The notes beneath the pieces were generated by a model. It was given only the letters and a program-made list of their open reading frames with translations, was not told where the DNA came from and ran no database searches. A stretch of 64,000 nucleotides of DNA from positions 21,822 through 85,821 of the forward strand of contig CACGWW010000004.1 of assembly GCA_902576905.1 (NCBI GenBank), in the 5' to 3' direction. Of this stretch, positions 23,687 through 33,145 are shown in pieces (the stretch's first letter is position 1; the number at the start of each line of letters is the position of its first letter). The position numbers and the translations under genes are program-made. Origin of the DNA: an uncultured Alphaproteobacteria bacterium. GTDB lineage: Bacteria; Pseudomonadota; Alphaproteobacteria; Rhodobacterales; Rhodobacteraceae.

Positions 23687-24685
23687 ATGCGTAAATTTAT
23701 TCAGCTATTTACAGTAGCGATTATTGCGTTCTCTGCCTCTATACTTTCTGCAGATATAAAGCCTGCGGTTATATATGATATGGGTGGAAAATTTGATAAA
23801 TCGTTTAATGAAAGTGTTTACAACGGAGCTCAACGTTTCACAAAAGAAACTGGCATCAAAGTTATGGAGTTTGAAGTTACCAATGAAGCTCAGCGTGAGC
23901 AAGGTATGCGAAAAATGGCACAAAGAGGAGCAAACGTTATTGTTTGTGTTGGTTTTGCACAGGCTGATGCGTGTGATAAAGTTGCAAAGGAGTTTCCTAA
24001 CACAAAATTTTCAATCATCGATGTTGGTTGGTTAGACAACGCTAACATGCGCCAATATGTTTTTAAGGAACATGAAGGATCCTTTTTGGTTGGTGCATTA
24101 GCTGCTATGGCTTCGAAAACTGGTAAAGTTGGTTTTGTAGGAGGAATGGATATTCCTTTGATTAGAAAGTTTGCCTGTGGATATGTTCAGGGAGCGAAGG
24201 CAGTAAATTCAAAGGTAGAAGTATATCAAAATATGACGGGAACAACACCAGCAGCATGGAATGATCCAGCAAAGGGATCAGAGCTTGCAAAATCTCAATT
24301 TGATCGTGGAGCCGATGTTGTTTATGCCGCGGCCGGGGGTACTGGAGCAGGAGTATATCAAGCCGCTGCAGACTCAGGCAAACTGGCAATAGGTGTTGAT
24401 AGTAATCAAAACTATATGCATCCAGGCACCATGTTAACTTCAATGCTAAAAAGAGTTGATTTAGCCACTTATGAAACCTTTATGGACGTTAAGTCAGGCA
24501 ACTTCACAAGTGGAGTAAAGGTACTTGGACTAGCTGAAGATGGAGTTGGTTGGGCTTTTGATGAATATAACAAGCCCCTTATCACCGATGTAATGAAGTC
24601 AACAATAAATGGCTTGTCTGATAAAGTTAAAAGTGGATCAATCAAAGTTCACGACTATATGAGCGATAATAATTGCCCATCATAG
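23687..24685 (+). CDS. BMP-family ABC transporter substrate-binding protein (nucleoside-type)
   Basis: Signal peptide; AVIYDMGGKFDKSFNESVYNGAQRF, GGMDIPLIRKFACGYVQGAKA, IGVDSNQNY. Confidence 0.93.
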   Translation: MRKFIQLFTVAIIAFSASILSADIKPAVIYDMGGKFDKSFNESVYNGAQRFTKETGIKVMEFEVTNEAQREQGMRKMAQRGANVIVCVGFAQADACDKVAKEFPNTKFSIIDVGWLDNANMRQYVFKEHEGSFLVGALAAMASKTGKVGFVGGMDIPLIRKFACGYVQGAKAVNSKVEVYQNMTGTTPAAWNDPAKGSELAKSQFDRGADVVYAAAGGTGAGVYQAAADSGKLAIGVDSNQNYMHPGTMLTSMLKRVDLATYETFMDVKSGNFTSGVKVLGLAEDGVGWAFDEYNKPLITDVMKSTINGLSDKVKSGSIKVHDYMSDNNCPS

Positions 24686-24697
24686 AATTAACTTCTT

Positions 24698-26275
24698 ATG
24701 AAAACTATTGAAAACAAGGAAGGCAATGAGACAATCGATTCATTGCCTTCCTCCACTAAACCAGCAATTGAGCTAAAAAATATCACTAAAAGATTTGGTC
24801 ATGTTGTCGCTAACAGTGACGTAAACCTAAAAGTCAGCACAGGTACTATTCATGGAATTGTTGGAGAGAATGGTGCTGGTAAATCAACTTTAATGAATAT
24901 TTTATTCGGTTTGTATAAGCCAGATATTGGGACGATTTTTTTAAATGGTCAAGCAGTTGACGTGAACTCGCCAGAAAAATCTATAGCTCTAGGAATTGGT
25001 ATGGTGCATCAGCATTTCATGTTGGTTCCAACATTTACTGTTTTAGAAAATGCAATGCTTGGTAATGAAGGAAGCATGGTTTTGAAAAGTGGGGAAAAGG
25101 TTGTTCTTGATAGATTGAAAGGTTTATCAAAAAATTATGGTCTTGATGTTGACTTTAAAGCGATAATTTCGGATACCTCGGTCGGAATGCAGCAGCGGGT
25201 AGAAATATTAAAAGCTCTCAATAGAGGAGCTAAAATTCTAATTTTAGATGAACCAACGGGTGTTCTAACCCCACAGGAAACTATTGGTTTGTTCGATATT
25301 CTTAGATCTTTGAGGGGACAGGGAGTTACCATAATTTTAATAACTCATAAACTTAAAGAGATCATAAGTATTACTGATACAGTTTCAGTGATGCGAGGGG
25401 GAAAGGTTGTCGCGAATTTTTCTACAGAAAAAACGTCACCTGAAGAATTGGCTGAAAATATGGTTGGTAGAAAGGTGCTACTATCTATAAAAAAGCCTTA
25501 TTTTACGGTAGGAAAACCAGTTCTTGAGGTAAAAAATGTGAGCCACGAAAGTAAAGATGGTGTCCATGTGCTGAACGATATTTCATTCGATTTAAAGGAA
25601 GGAGAAATATTAGGAATTGCAGGAGTAGCTGGTAACGGACAATCAGAACTTTTGGATATTCTTTCAGGTATAGAAACCCTTCAGAAAGGGCAAATTACTG
25701 TTAATGGTAAAACTATCTTGCCATATCAAGATTGGAATTCAAAAAAAGCAAGAGAGTTTGGTGTTGCTCATGTGCCTGAGGATAGGCACAAAAGAGGTTT
25801 AGTATTACCTTTTTATAATTATGAAAATAGCATATTGGGTTACCACCGGAATGAGGATTATTCTAGTGGTTTTTTGATGGATAAAAGGAAAATATTAAAT
25901 TTTGTGGATGACCTTGTTGAAAATTTTGATGTAAGGCCCAGAAGCTCTTCAATTTCTTCAGGCAAGTTATCTGGTGGAAATCAGCAAAAGTTGGTGCTGG
26001 CAAGAGAGATAGAAAGCAATCCCAATATTCTTTTAGTTGGCCAACCGACTAGAGGAGTTGATATTGGAGCAATTGAAAGAATATATGAAGATTTAATGAA
26101 GTTAAAAAGTAAAGGTACAGCTATCTTGCTTGTTTCAGTTGAGCTGGACGAAATTATGTCTTTATCTGATAGAATTATAGTGATGAACCAAGGCACTATC
26201 GTTGGAGAAACTAATAGTTCACATGCAACTGAGTTAGATCTTGGAAAAATGATGTCAGGTCTCGAACAGGTTTAA
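24698..26275 (+). CDS. ABC transporter ATP-binding protein (two tandem ATPase domains; nucleoside/sugar type)
   Basis: GENGAGKSTLMNILFGL; second domain GVAGNGQSELLDILSG; SGGNQQKLVLAREI. Confidence 0.95.
   Translation: MKTIENKEGNETIDSLPSSTKPAIELKNITKRFGHVVANSDVNLKVSTGTIHGIVGENGAGKSTLMNILFGLYKPDIGTIFLNGQAVDVNSPEKSIALGIGMVHQHFMLVPTFTVLENAMLGNEGSMVLKSGEKVVLDRLKGLSKNYGLDVDFKAIISDTSVGMQQRVEILKALNRGAKILILDEPTGVLTPQETIGLFDILRSLRGQGVTIILITHKLKEIISITDTVSVMRGGKVVANFSTEKTSPEELAENMVGRKVLLSIKKPYFTVGKPVLEVKNVSHESKDGVHVLNDISFDLKEGEILGIAGVAGNGQSELLDILSGIETLQKGQITVNGKTILPYQDWNSKKAREFGVAHVPEDRHKRGLVLPFYNYENSILGYHRNEDYSSGFLMDKRKILNFVDDLVENFDVRPRSSSISSGKLSGGNQQKLVLAREIESNPNILLVGQPTRGVDIGAIERIYEDLMKLKSKGTAILLVSVELDEIMSLSDRIIVMNQGTIVGETNSSHATELDLGKMMSGLEQV
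24717..24752 (+). other. Perfect 13-bp stem-loop at the 5' end of the ABC ATPase ORF
   Basis: AGGAAGGCAATGA-GACAATCGAT-TCATTGCCTTCCT. Confidence 0.75.
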
Positions 26276-26284
26276 GAGGTTAGC

Positions 26285-27397
26285 ATGAGTGAAAGTAATA
26301 TTATTCCTAAATGGCTAACGGTAGGCGTGATACCACTGATAAATTTGTTCTTGGCTTTTTGCGTGTCCGGATTGTTTATTTTTTTTATTGGCGAGAATCC
26401 GTTTAGAGCAATCTTTGTCATGATAAAAGGCGCTTTCTATTACCCTGGGGCTATAGGGTACACGCTGTATTATACAACAAATTTTATTTTTACCGGACTA
26501 GCAGTTGCTCTAGCATTCCACGCGCGACTCTTCAATATCGGTGGGGAAGGGCAGGCATATGTAGGTGGACTCGGGGTAGGTCTAGTGTGCTTGATTTTTG
26601 ATCAGCATGTTGTGGGTTTTCTAGTTACGATATTAGCTATTTTGGGATCAGTATTTTTTGGGGCAATTTGGGGTATAATCCCAGGATATCTTCAAGCGAA
26701 AAGAGGTAGTCATATTGTGATAACAACAATTATGTTCAACTTTATCGCAGCAGCACTGATGGTATATTTATTGGTTAATGTAATAATAGAACCTGGACAG
26801 ATGTCTCCTGAGACAAGAGACTTTGCATCAGGTGTGGGGTTAGTGCAATTACATATATTGGCAAAATATCTGGGATTAGAAATGGCAATGTCCCCCTTAA
26901 ACCTTTCTTTTATAGTCGCTTTAACTGTCTCGGTTGGTTTTTGGTTTTTGGTGTGGAGAACAAAGTTTGGTTATGAAGTTAGGTCTCTTGGTCACTCGGA
27001 AACAGCAGCTATATACGCTGGTATTAAAGTATCATCTACGATTATAATTGTTATGGCTATTTCTGGTGGTCTTGCTGGTCTGGTTGCAATTAATGAACTT
27101 TTAGGAGTCCACAATAAGCTACTATTAGGTTTTACAGCGGGATATGGCTTTACTGGTATAGCAGTTGCCTTGATGGGGAGAAATCATCCTTTTGGTATAT
27201 TTCTAGCTAGTCTTTTATTTGGAGCTTTATACCAAGGCGGAACGGAATTAGACTTTGAGTTTTCATCGATAACAAGGGAAATGGTTTTGCTCATTCAAGG
27301 TTTAATAATACTTTTTTCTGGAGCACTAGCTTATATGTTAAGCCCTTTGGTGGAGAGAGTTTACCTCAAGTATTACGGGAATTATAATAATGGTTGA
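26285..27397 (+). CDS. ABC transporter permease (nucleoside-type, first permease)
   Basis: FNIGGEGQAYVGGLG; RSLGHSETAAIYAGIKV; GYGFTGIAVALMGRNHP. Confidence 0.92.
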   Translation: MSESNIIPKWLTVGVIPLINLFLAFCVSGLFIFFIGENPFRAIFVMIKGAFYYPGAIGYTLYYTTNFIFTGLAVALAFHARLFNIGGEGQAYVGGLGVGLVCLIFDQHVVGFLVTILAILGSVFFGAIWGIIPGYLQAKRGSHIVITTIMFNFIAAALMVYLLVNVIIEPGQMSPETRDFASGVGLVQLHILAKYLGLEMAMSPLNLSFIVALTVSVGFWFLVWRTKFGYEVRSLGHSETAAIYAGIKVSSTIIIVMAISGGLAGLVAINELLGVHNKLLLGFTAGYGFTGIAVALMGRNHPFGIFLASLLFGALYQGGTELDFEFSSITREMVLLIQGLIILFSGALAYMLSPLVERVYLKYYGNYNNG

Positions 27398-28365
27398 AAG
27401 TTTTCAAATTACAATCTCCTTACTTGACTCAACTATTAGGATTGCAACACCACTCATATTTTGCGCGATGGCCGGTATTTTTTCTGAGAGAAGTGGTATC
27501 ATAGATATTGGCTTAGAGGGCAAAATGCTGCTATCTGCCTTTGTAGCTGCAACAGCGACATTCTTGACAGGGTCTCCGATTTTTGGATTATTTGCTGCTA
27601 TTTTTGCGTCATGTAGTGCGTCTTTAATCCATGGATTCGCCTGTATTACAAATAAAGGGGACCAAGTTATAAGTGGTTTGGCTATAAATATTTTGGCATC
27701 AGGTTTGACAATAACTTTAGGAATAGCTCTATTTTCTAGAGGTGGTCAAACGCCGCCTTTAGCATCAGAACAACGATTTATGCCTATTGATTTTCCTTTT
27801 CTGGATCAATTGAGTTATGTTCCAGTATTGGGAGAGTTATTTGTTGAAGTACTCTCAGGCCACAATATTTTAGTTTACCTTTCAGTTTTAGCAGTTTTTT
27901 TTCACCTATTATGTAATTTTTAAAACGAGATTTGGTCTTCGACTAAGGGCTGTAGGGGAGAAACCTGAAGCAGTTGAAACCGCTGGAATTTCGGTAGTAA
28001 AAACACGATATCAATCTATTTTAATTGCTGGAATGTTATGCGGACTTGCAGGAGCTTATTTATCGATTGCTCATGGTGCGGGCTTTGGAAGAGAAATGTC
28101 TGCTGGTAAAGGTTATATCGCTTTAGCAGCAATGATCTTTGGTAAATGGAACCCAATCCCAACTCTACTTGCGTGTCTTTTATTCGGATTTTTAGAGGCA
28201 TTAGGGGTAAGGCTGGAGGGGGTCGAGTTAATATGGATTGGGGAAGTTCCAGTGCAAGTGATGCAGGCATTACCCTATGTTCTCACTGTAGTTTTGTTAG
28301 CAGGCTTTATTGGAAAAGCAAGGGCACCAGGAGCCATAGGTGTCCCATATAGCAAAGAAGGCTAA
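27390..28365 (+). CDS. ABC transporter permease (second permease), apparent +1 frameshift at a T8 tract (27895-27902)
   Basis: ORF 27390-27923 and the following frame (KTRFGLRLRAVGEKPEAVETAGISVVKTRYQSILIAGMLCGLAGAYLS...) join into one permease if one T is removed. Confidence 0.85.
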
Positions 28366-28778
28366 TTTAAATTAAGCTTCATTATTATTGCATCTTCTCG
28401 ACGACCTGAACTATTTCTGTAATAGCCTTTTCGAAGGCCGCACTCTATGAAATTAAAAGTGAGATACATATTTTTTGCTGGGATGTTATTCATTCCTACT
28501 TCAAGAGTTATAAAGTCAGCTCCATAATATTTGGAAAAGTTAATGATATTATTTAAGAACTTTTTCCCTAATCCCCTTCCTCTCACACTTTCTGCAACGC
28601 CAATAAAGTATATCTCTACCTCGCGTTCAGTGAGACCCAGTATAGCTATGCAATTTTTTTCCTTTTCGATCTTGACATTTTTAGACTTCTGAAATCGTTT
28701 AAAATCTTCCAAAGAGAACTGAATTGATTCAATGTCTACACACCTCTTATAGAGATTAAAATATTCCTCAACTGACAT
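28362..28778 (-). CDS. rimI: GNAT N-acetyltransferase (RimI-like)
   Basis: GVAESVRGRGLGKKFLNNIINFSKYYGADFITLEVGMNNIPAKNMYLTFNFIECGLRKGYY; downstream of tsaB. Confidence 0.82.
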   Translation of the reverse strand: MSVEEYFNLYKRCVDIESIQFSLEDFKRFQKSKNVKIEKEKNCIAILGLTEREVEIYFIGVAESVRGRGLGKKFLNNIINFSKYYGADFITLEVGMNNIPAKNMYLTFNFIECGLRKGYYRNSSGRREDAIIMKLNLN

Positions 28779-29423
28779 CTGATGGTTTATCGAGTATTTT
28801 CGGTCCTTTATATTTAGAGAATAAAGACTGACCCGGTGATACGTACAAAGGCTTTGGCAAAAAATTTCTGGGACTTACTATTTTTCTTGAGAAATGAAGT
28901 AAATCTTGAATAGACACCTCATTTTGTTCGATAAATTTTGTTACTTTAATACTTGTTGCTATTTCCTCCGCTCTATATCCAACAACTACTAAGTCAGAGT
29001 GATCATCGGAGGTTTTAATATCCTCTATTTCTGAAGAGGACATAAAAATAAGCTCTTCATCTTTTAATATGCACCAGTATATTTTATTCTCTCTATATTT
29101 GAGGGAAATTAAAGCGGAGTTATATATTTTTGACAGCGCTTGAAACTTATTTATTCCTATTAGTTGAGTAGGTAAAGAACAGCAAATACCCTTCATAGCG
29201 GATATTGATGCCCTAATCCCGTTAAAATTTCCTGGTCCAGTACAGACCACAATCCTATTTATTTCTTGTATCTCCGTCTTATTTTTTTTTAGAAAATCTG
29301 AGAGAAAAAAAAAATCTTATCAAAATTTGGTTGGTCTACATTTTTGTAATCATAAAGTAAGCCGTTAATATCGAGCCCCAATTTTATATCTGAGGTGGTA
29401 AGGTCAATTGCCAGTGTATTCAT
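28768..29423 (-). CDS. tsaB: tRNA threonylcarbamoyladenosine biosynthesis protein TsaB, apparent frameshift at a T10 tract (29305-29314)
   Basis: Frame 1 from ATG 29423: MNTLAIDLTTSDIKLGLDINGLLYDYKNVDQPNFDKIFFF...; frame 2: LSDFLKKNKTEIQEINRIVVCTGPGNFNGIRASISAMKG... Confidence 0.8.
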
Positions 29424-29434
29424 AACCCTGCTTA

Positions 29435-29992
29435 TCAAGCTACAGGTCTAACTTCAGTTACTTCAGGAATGTAGTGTTTAAGTAGATTTTCAATGCCCAT
29501 TTTTAATGTCATAGTTGATGAAGGACATCCAGCGCAAGCCCCTTGCATATGCAAGTAGACTACTCCTTCCTCAAAACTCTGAAATGTTATATCTCCGCCA
29601 TCTTGAGCGACTGCCGGTCTAACCCTAGTATCTAAAAGGTCTGTTATTTTTTTCACTATTTCAGTGTCAGGTCCTTCATGAGTGTTGTGCGAGGAGTCTC
29701 CTGACCCCTGATTTAATATTTCCTCACCAGATTGTAAAAAGTCCATAATCGTGCCCAGTAAAGCTGGCTTTATATGTTCCCATAGAAAATCTTCTTTCTT
29801 GGTAATTGTGATAAAGTCGCTTCCCAGAAAGACTCCAACTACACCATCTACGCCAAACAGCTTTTTTGCCAAAGGTGAGCTTTCAGTGTTATCGCCATCA
29901 CTAAAGTTGGCGGTTCCTGCACCCAAAACGGTCTGACCAGGTAAAAACTTCAGTGTTGCCGGGTTGGGTGTCTCTTCTGTTTGGATAAACAT
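29435..29992 (-). CDS. NifU family Fe-S scaffold protein
   Basis: MFIQTEETPNPATLKFLPG; RPAVAQDGGDITFQSFEEGVVYLHMQGACAGCPSSTMTLK. Confidence 0.95.
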   Translation of the reverse strand: MFIQTEETPNPATLKFLPGQTVLGAGTANFSDGDNTESSPLAKKLFGVDGVVGVFLGSDFITITKKEDFLWEHIKPALLGTIMDFLQSGEEILNQGSGDSSHNTHEGPDTEIVKKITDLLDTRVRPAVAQDGGDITFQSFEEGVVYLHMQGACAGCPSSTMTLKMGIENLLKHYIPEVTEVRPVA

Positions 29993-30053
29993 AATTTTTC
30001 TCCAGTATTGTTACTTGAAACTTAGATAGTTATCATAGTAGCATTTTTCAAGG

Positions 30054-30512
30054 CTAAGATACAGCTTCAATTCTTTCCTTAGTCATTGAGCCTGGCACGA
30101 TAGTAACAGGTATAGGTAAGTTGCCACCATCTCGTGAAACTAATTGGCTAATTAGTGGCCCAGGACCATCACTCGAATTGTTAGCCCCTAAAACGAGTAC
30201 TCCAACTTCTTTATCTTCCGAGATTTGGTTCAGTACCTCAGTAGCTTTTTCTCCCTCGCGAATAACTAACTCAGCCTCAAGCTTTAACTCGTCTTTCATC
30301 CAGTTTGAATAAATCTGAAAATTTTCTTCAATCGTTTCCCTTGCTTCTTCTCTCATTTTTTCGGCAACACCAAGCCAATGCGTTTGATCTTGAGGTGTGA
30401 TAATCGCCAGTACTTCGACTCCACCACCAGTTTTTGCGGCTCTGGTGGCCGCATAGTGAAGCGCATTTAAGAACTCAGGACTATTATCCATTATTACTAA
30501 AAATTTTCTCAC
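30054..30512 (-). CDS. Universal stress protein (UspA family)
   Basis: FLVIMDNSPEFLNALHYAATRA; VGVLVLGANNSSDGPGPLISQLVSR. Confidence 0.88.
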   Translation of the reverse strand: MRKFLVIMDNSPEFLNALHYAATRAAKTGGGVEVLAIITPQDQTHWLGVAEKMREEARETIEENFQIYSNWMKDELKLEAELVIREGEKATEVLNQISEDKEVGVLVLGANNSSDGPGPLISQLVSRDGGNLPIPVTIVPGSMTKERIEAVS

Positions 30513-30572
30513 AATTCCTCACATAGAAACCTTGGACTAGTTTATCCGAAAAATGTAACAAATCTTATATAT

Positions 30573-31583
30573 TTATTTCAAGAACCCAACTATCTCACGT
30601 GTCTTTTTTAATATCGGCTCAGAAATATCACTAGCTTTTTCAGATCCTTTTCGCAAAATTTCTATAATATATGTTTCTTCATTAAGGAGCTTTTTTACCT
30701 CCTTATTTATTGGATCAAGTTCAGAAATAAGGATATCGGATAGCTCATCTTTCAATTTTTTAAAATCTGATCCTGAAAATTGCTCCAGTGTTTTTTCAAT
30801 GGATTGATCCGCTAAAGTTGCATAGATTCCGAGTAAATTTTCTGCTTCTGGCCGGTTCACAAGTTCTTCTTTTTCGCCCGGTATTTCAAAGGGATCGGTC
30901 TTTGCCTTTTGAATTTTTTTTCTAATCGAATCGCTATCATCGGTTAGGTTTATACGTGACATATCTGAGGCTTCTGACTTAGACATTTTCTTGGTTCCAT
31001 CTCTCAAAGACATTACTCTTGTGGCTGTTCCTTCTATAATTGGCTCTGGTATTGGGAAAAAGCCTTGAGTGTTGAAGTCGTTATTAAATTTAATAGCTAT
31101 ATCGCGAGTTAATTCGAGATGTTGTTTTTGGTCTTCTCCCACCGGTATATGAGTAGCGTGATAAGCAAGAATGTCCGCCGCCATTAGGGTTGGGTAACAA
31201 TAAAGTCCAAGAGAGGCATTTTCTCTATTCTTCCCAGCCTTCTCTTTAAACTGTGTCATGCGATTCAGCCACCCAATTCTTGCTACACAATTGAATATCC
31301 ATGCTAGCTCTGTGTGTGTCGAGACTTGACTTTGGTTGAATATAATTGAATTTTCTTGCCGTAAACCACAGGCTAAAAACGCGGCGGTCACCTCGATAGT
31401 ATTTTGGCGTAATTCTTTTGGATCTTGCCAATTGGTTATTGCATGAAGATCTACTAGGCAATAAATGCACATAGCATTTGCATCTTGAAGCTCTACAAAT
31501 CGTTTAACGGCTCCGAGATAATTTCCTAAGTGGAGGTTTCCAGTGGGTTGCACACCAGAAAAAACTAATTTACTATCCATCAA
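30573..31583 (-). CDS. trpS: Tryptophanyl-tRNA synthetase
   Basis: [41 protein letters not shown]. Confidence 0.97.
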   Translation of the reverse strand: MMDSKLVFSGVQPTGNLHLGNYLGAVKRFVELQDANAMCIYCLVDLHAITNWQDPKELRQNTIEVTAAFLACGLRQENSIIFNQSQVSTHTELAWIFNCVARIGWLNRMTQFKEKAGKNRENASLGLYCYPTLMAADILAYHATHIPVGEDQKQHLELTRDIAIKFNNDFNTQGFFPIPEPIIEGTATRVMSLRDGTKKMSKSEASDMSRINLTDDSDSIRKKIQKAKTDPFEIPGEKEELVNRPEAENLLGIYATLADQSIEKTLEQFSGSDFKKLKDELSDILISELDPINKEVKKLLNEETYIIEILRKGSEKASDISEPILKKTREIVGFLK

Positions 31584-31597
31584 AAACGTCTCTTATA

Positions 31598-33145
31598 TTA
31601 TTTACTAAAGTCATTGACCCAAAAATTTTTATCTAATATACCTAAAAACCTTAGGCATGCAAAATAACTAATTCCTGATAGAGGTATGACTATACTTAAC
31701 CATAGGATTGTGAGGATTTGCGTAGAAAAATACTGAAGTGTAACAGATTTCGTCAATATTAACAAAGTGAGCATAAAACAACTGCTAATTACAATCCTTG
31801 GTAAAGCCTGTTTAAAAGCACTGTTAAAATAAAAACCAAATTTGTAGGTATGGTAGACTAGTGAAATAAACACCAACCAATTTGTTATTGCGTATGCTAT
31901 TGGAGGCGCTAGAAACTCGAATGTATCTAGTAGGGTATAAGCAAGACTTACGTTTAAGAAAACAGACGCCAGCGAGTAATAAAAAGGTATTTTGATATTT
32001 TTTTCTGCAAAATAAAAGTTGAGTAATAGCATTTGTAAGCTTATCGGTATGATGCTCAAGCTGTAAATTGATAAAGCTTTACTGGTTTGAATAGCATCAT
32101 TCACTAAAAAATTTCCTCTTTGAAACAGAGACGATATGATCTCGGAGTTTAAATATATCAATCCCACAGAGGCAGGCAGTCCAAAAATAAGGGACAATTG
32201 CATAGACCGGTTCAGATATGAGTTGCCTTCGACTTGTCGACCACTTTTTTTGAGTGAACTAAGCTTTGGTAGAGTAACAACATTTAAAGCAACTCCAATG
32301 AGCGCAATTGGAAGCTGTGCAAGCCTATCAGCATAAATAAGCCATACCATAGCACCATCAAAAAGTGATGATATTTGCCTCCCTACTACGAGATTTATTT
32401 GTGAAACGCCACTTGCTAAACTGATGGGTATTGCTTTTAAAAATAGTTCTTTTGAGATACTTAGATTCGGATTCAAGGCAGATAAATTTACTGAAGTAAG
32501 GTAAATTCCATTCAACCTACATGCTGTGAAAACCATTACTAAGTTTACAAAGCCAGAAGCTAATACAGCTACGCAAAGATAATAACCAAAATCACCAGAG
32601 TAAAGGGCAGAAAAAATTAAAGAACCAATAAGAAATAAGTTTAAAACACCCTGTGTAGCGGTGCTGATGTGATATAGGTTGAGAGTATTAAGTACTGAAT
32701 TGAATAATTGTACCAGTGAGATGAGAAGAATGTACGGAAATATTATCCTCCCATATAGTACTGCCAATTCGAACCTTTCGTCATTTAAAAATCCAAACGC
32801 AAGTGCTTTTATTAAAGCCGGCATAAAAATAACACCTAGTATTGAAATTAAACCTAAGATTATAAAAAGAGAAAAAAACACTATTGTCACCAGCTCATTA
32901 GCGTTTTTTTTTCTACCTTTGACACCCATAAAAATTGGTATAAACACTTTGTTAAATGAGCCCTCAGCAAATATTCGCCTAAGCATATTCGGAATAGTAA
33001 ATGCGAGTAAAAAAGCCTGAGCCACTGGACCTGAACCAAGAAAGAGCGCCAAAAAAATATCGCGCAAAAATCCTAATATTCGGCTAAACAGTGTCCAAAA
33101 ACTAACTATTGAGAAGTTATTAATAAGAGAGTTTTTCTTTGTCAT
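31598..33145 (-). CDS. murJ: Murein biosynthesis lipid II flippase MurJ
   Basis: ILGFLRDIFLALFLGSGPVAQAFLLAFTIPNMLRRIFAEGSFNKVFIP. Confidence 0.95.
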   Translation of the reverse strand: MTKKNSLINNFSIVSFWTLFSRILGFLRDIFLALFLGSGPVAQAFLLAFTIPNMLRRIFAEGSFNKVFIPIFMGVKGRKKNANELVTIVFFSLFIILGLISILGVIFMPALIKALAFGFLNDERFELAVLYGRIIFPYILLISLVQLFNSVLNTLNLYHISTATQGVLNLFLIGSLIFSALYSGDFGYYLCVAVLASGFVNLVMVFTACRLNGIYLTSVNLSALNPNLSISKELFLKAIPISLASGVSQINLVVGRQISSLFDGAMVWLIYADRLAQLPIALIGVALNVVTLPKLSSLKKSGRQVEGNSYLNRSMQLSLIFGLPASVGLIYLNSEIISSLFQRGNFLVNDAIQTSKALSIYSLSIIPISLQMLLLNFYFAEKNIKIPFYYSLASVFLNVSLAYTLLDTFEFLAPPIAYAITNWLVFISLVYHTYKFGFYFNSAFKQALPRIVISSCFMLTLLILTKSVTLQYFSTQILTILWLSIVIPLSGISYFACLRFLGILDKNFWVNDFSK

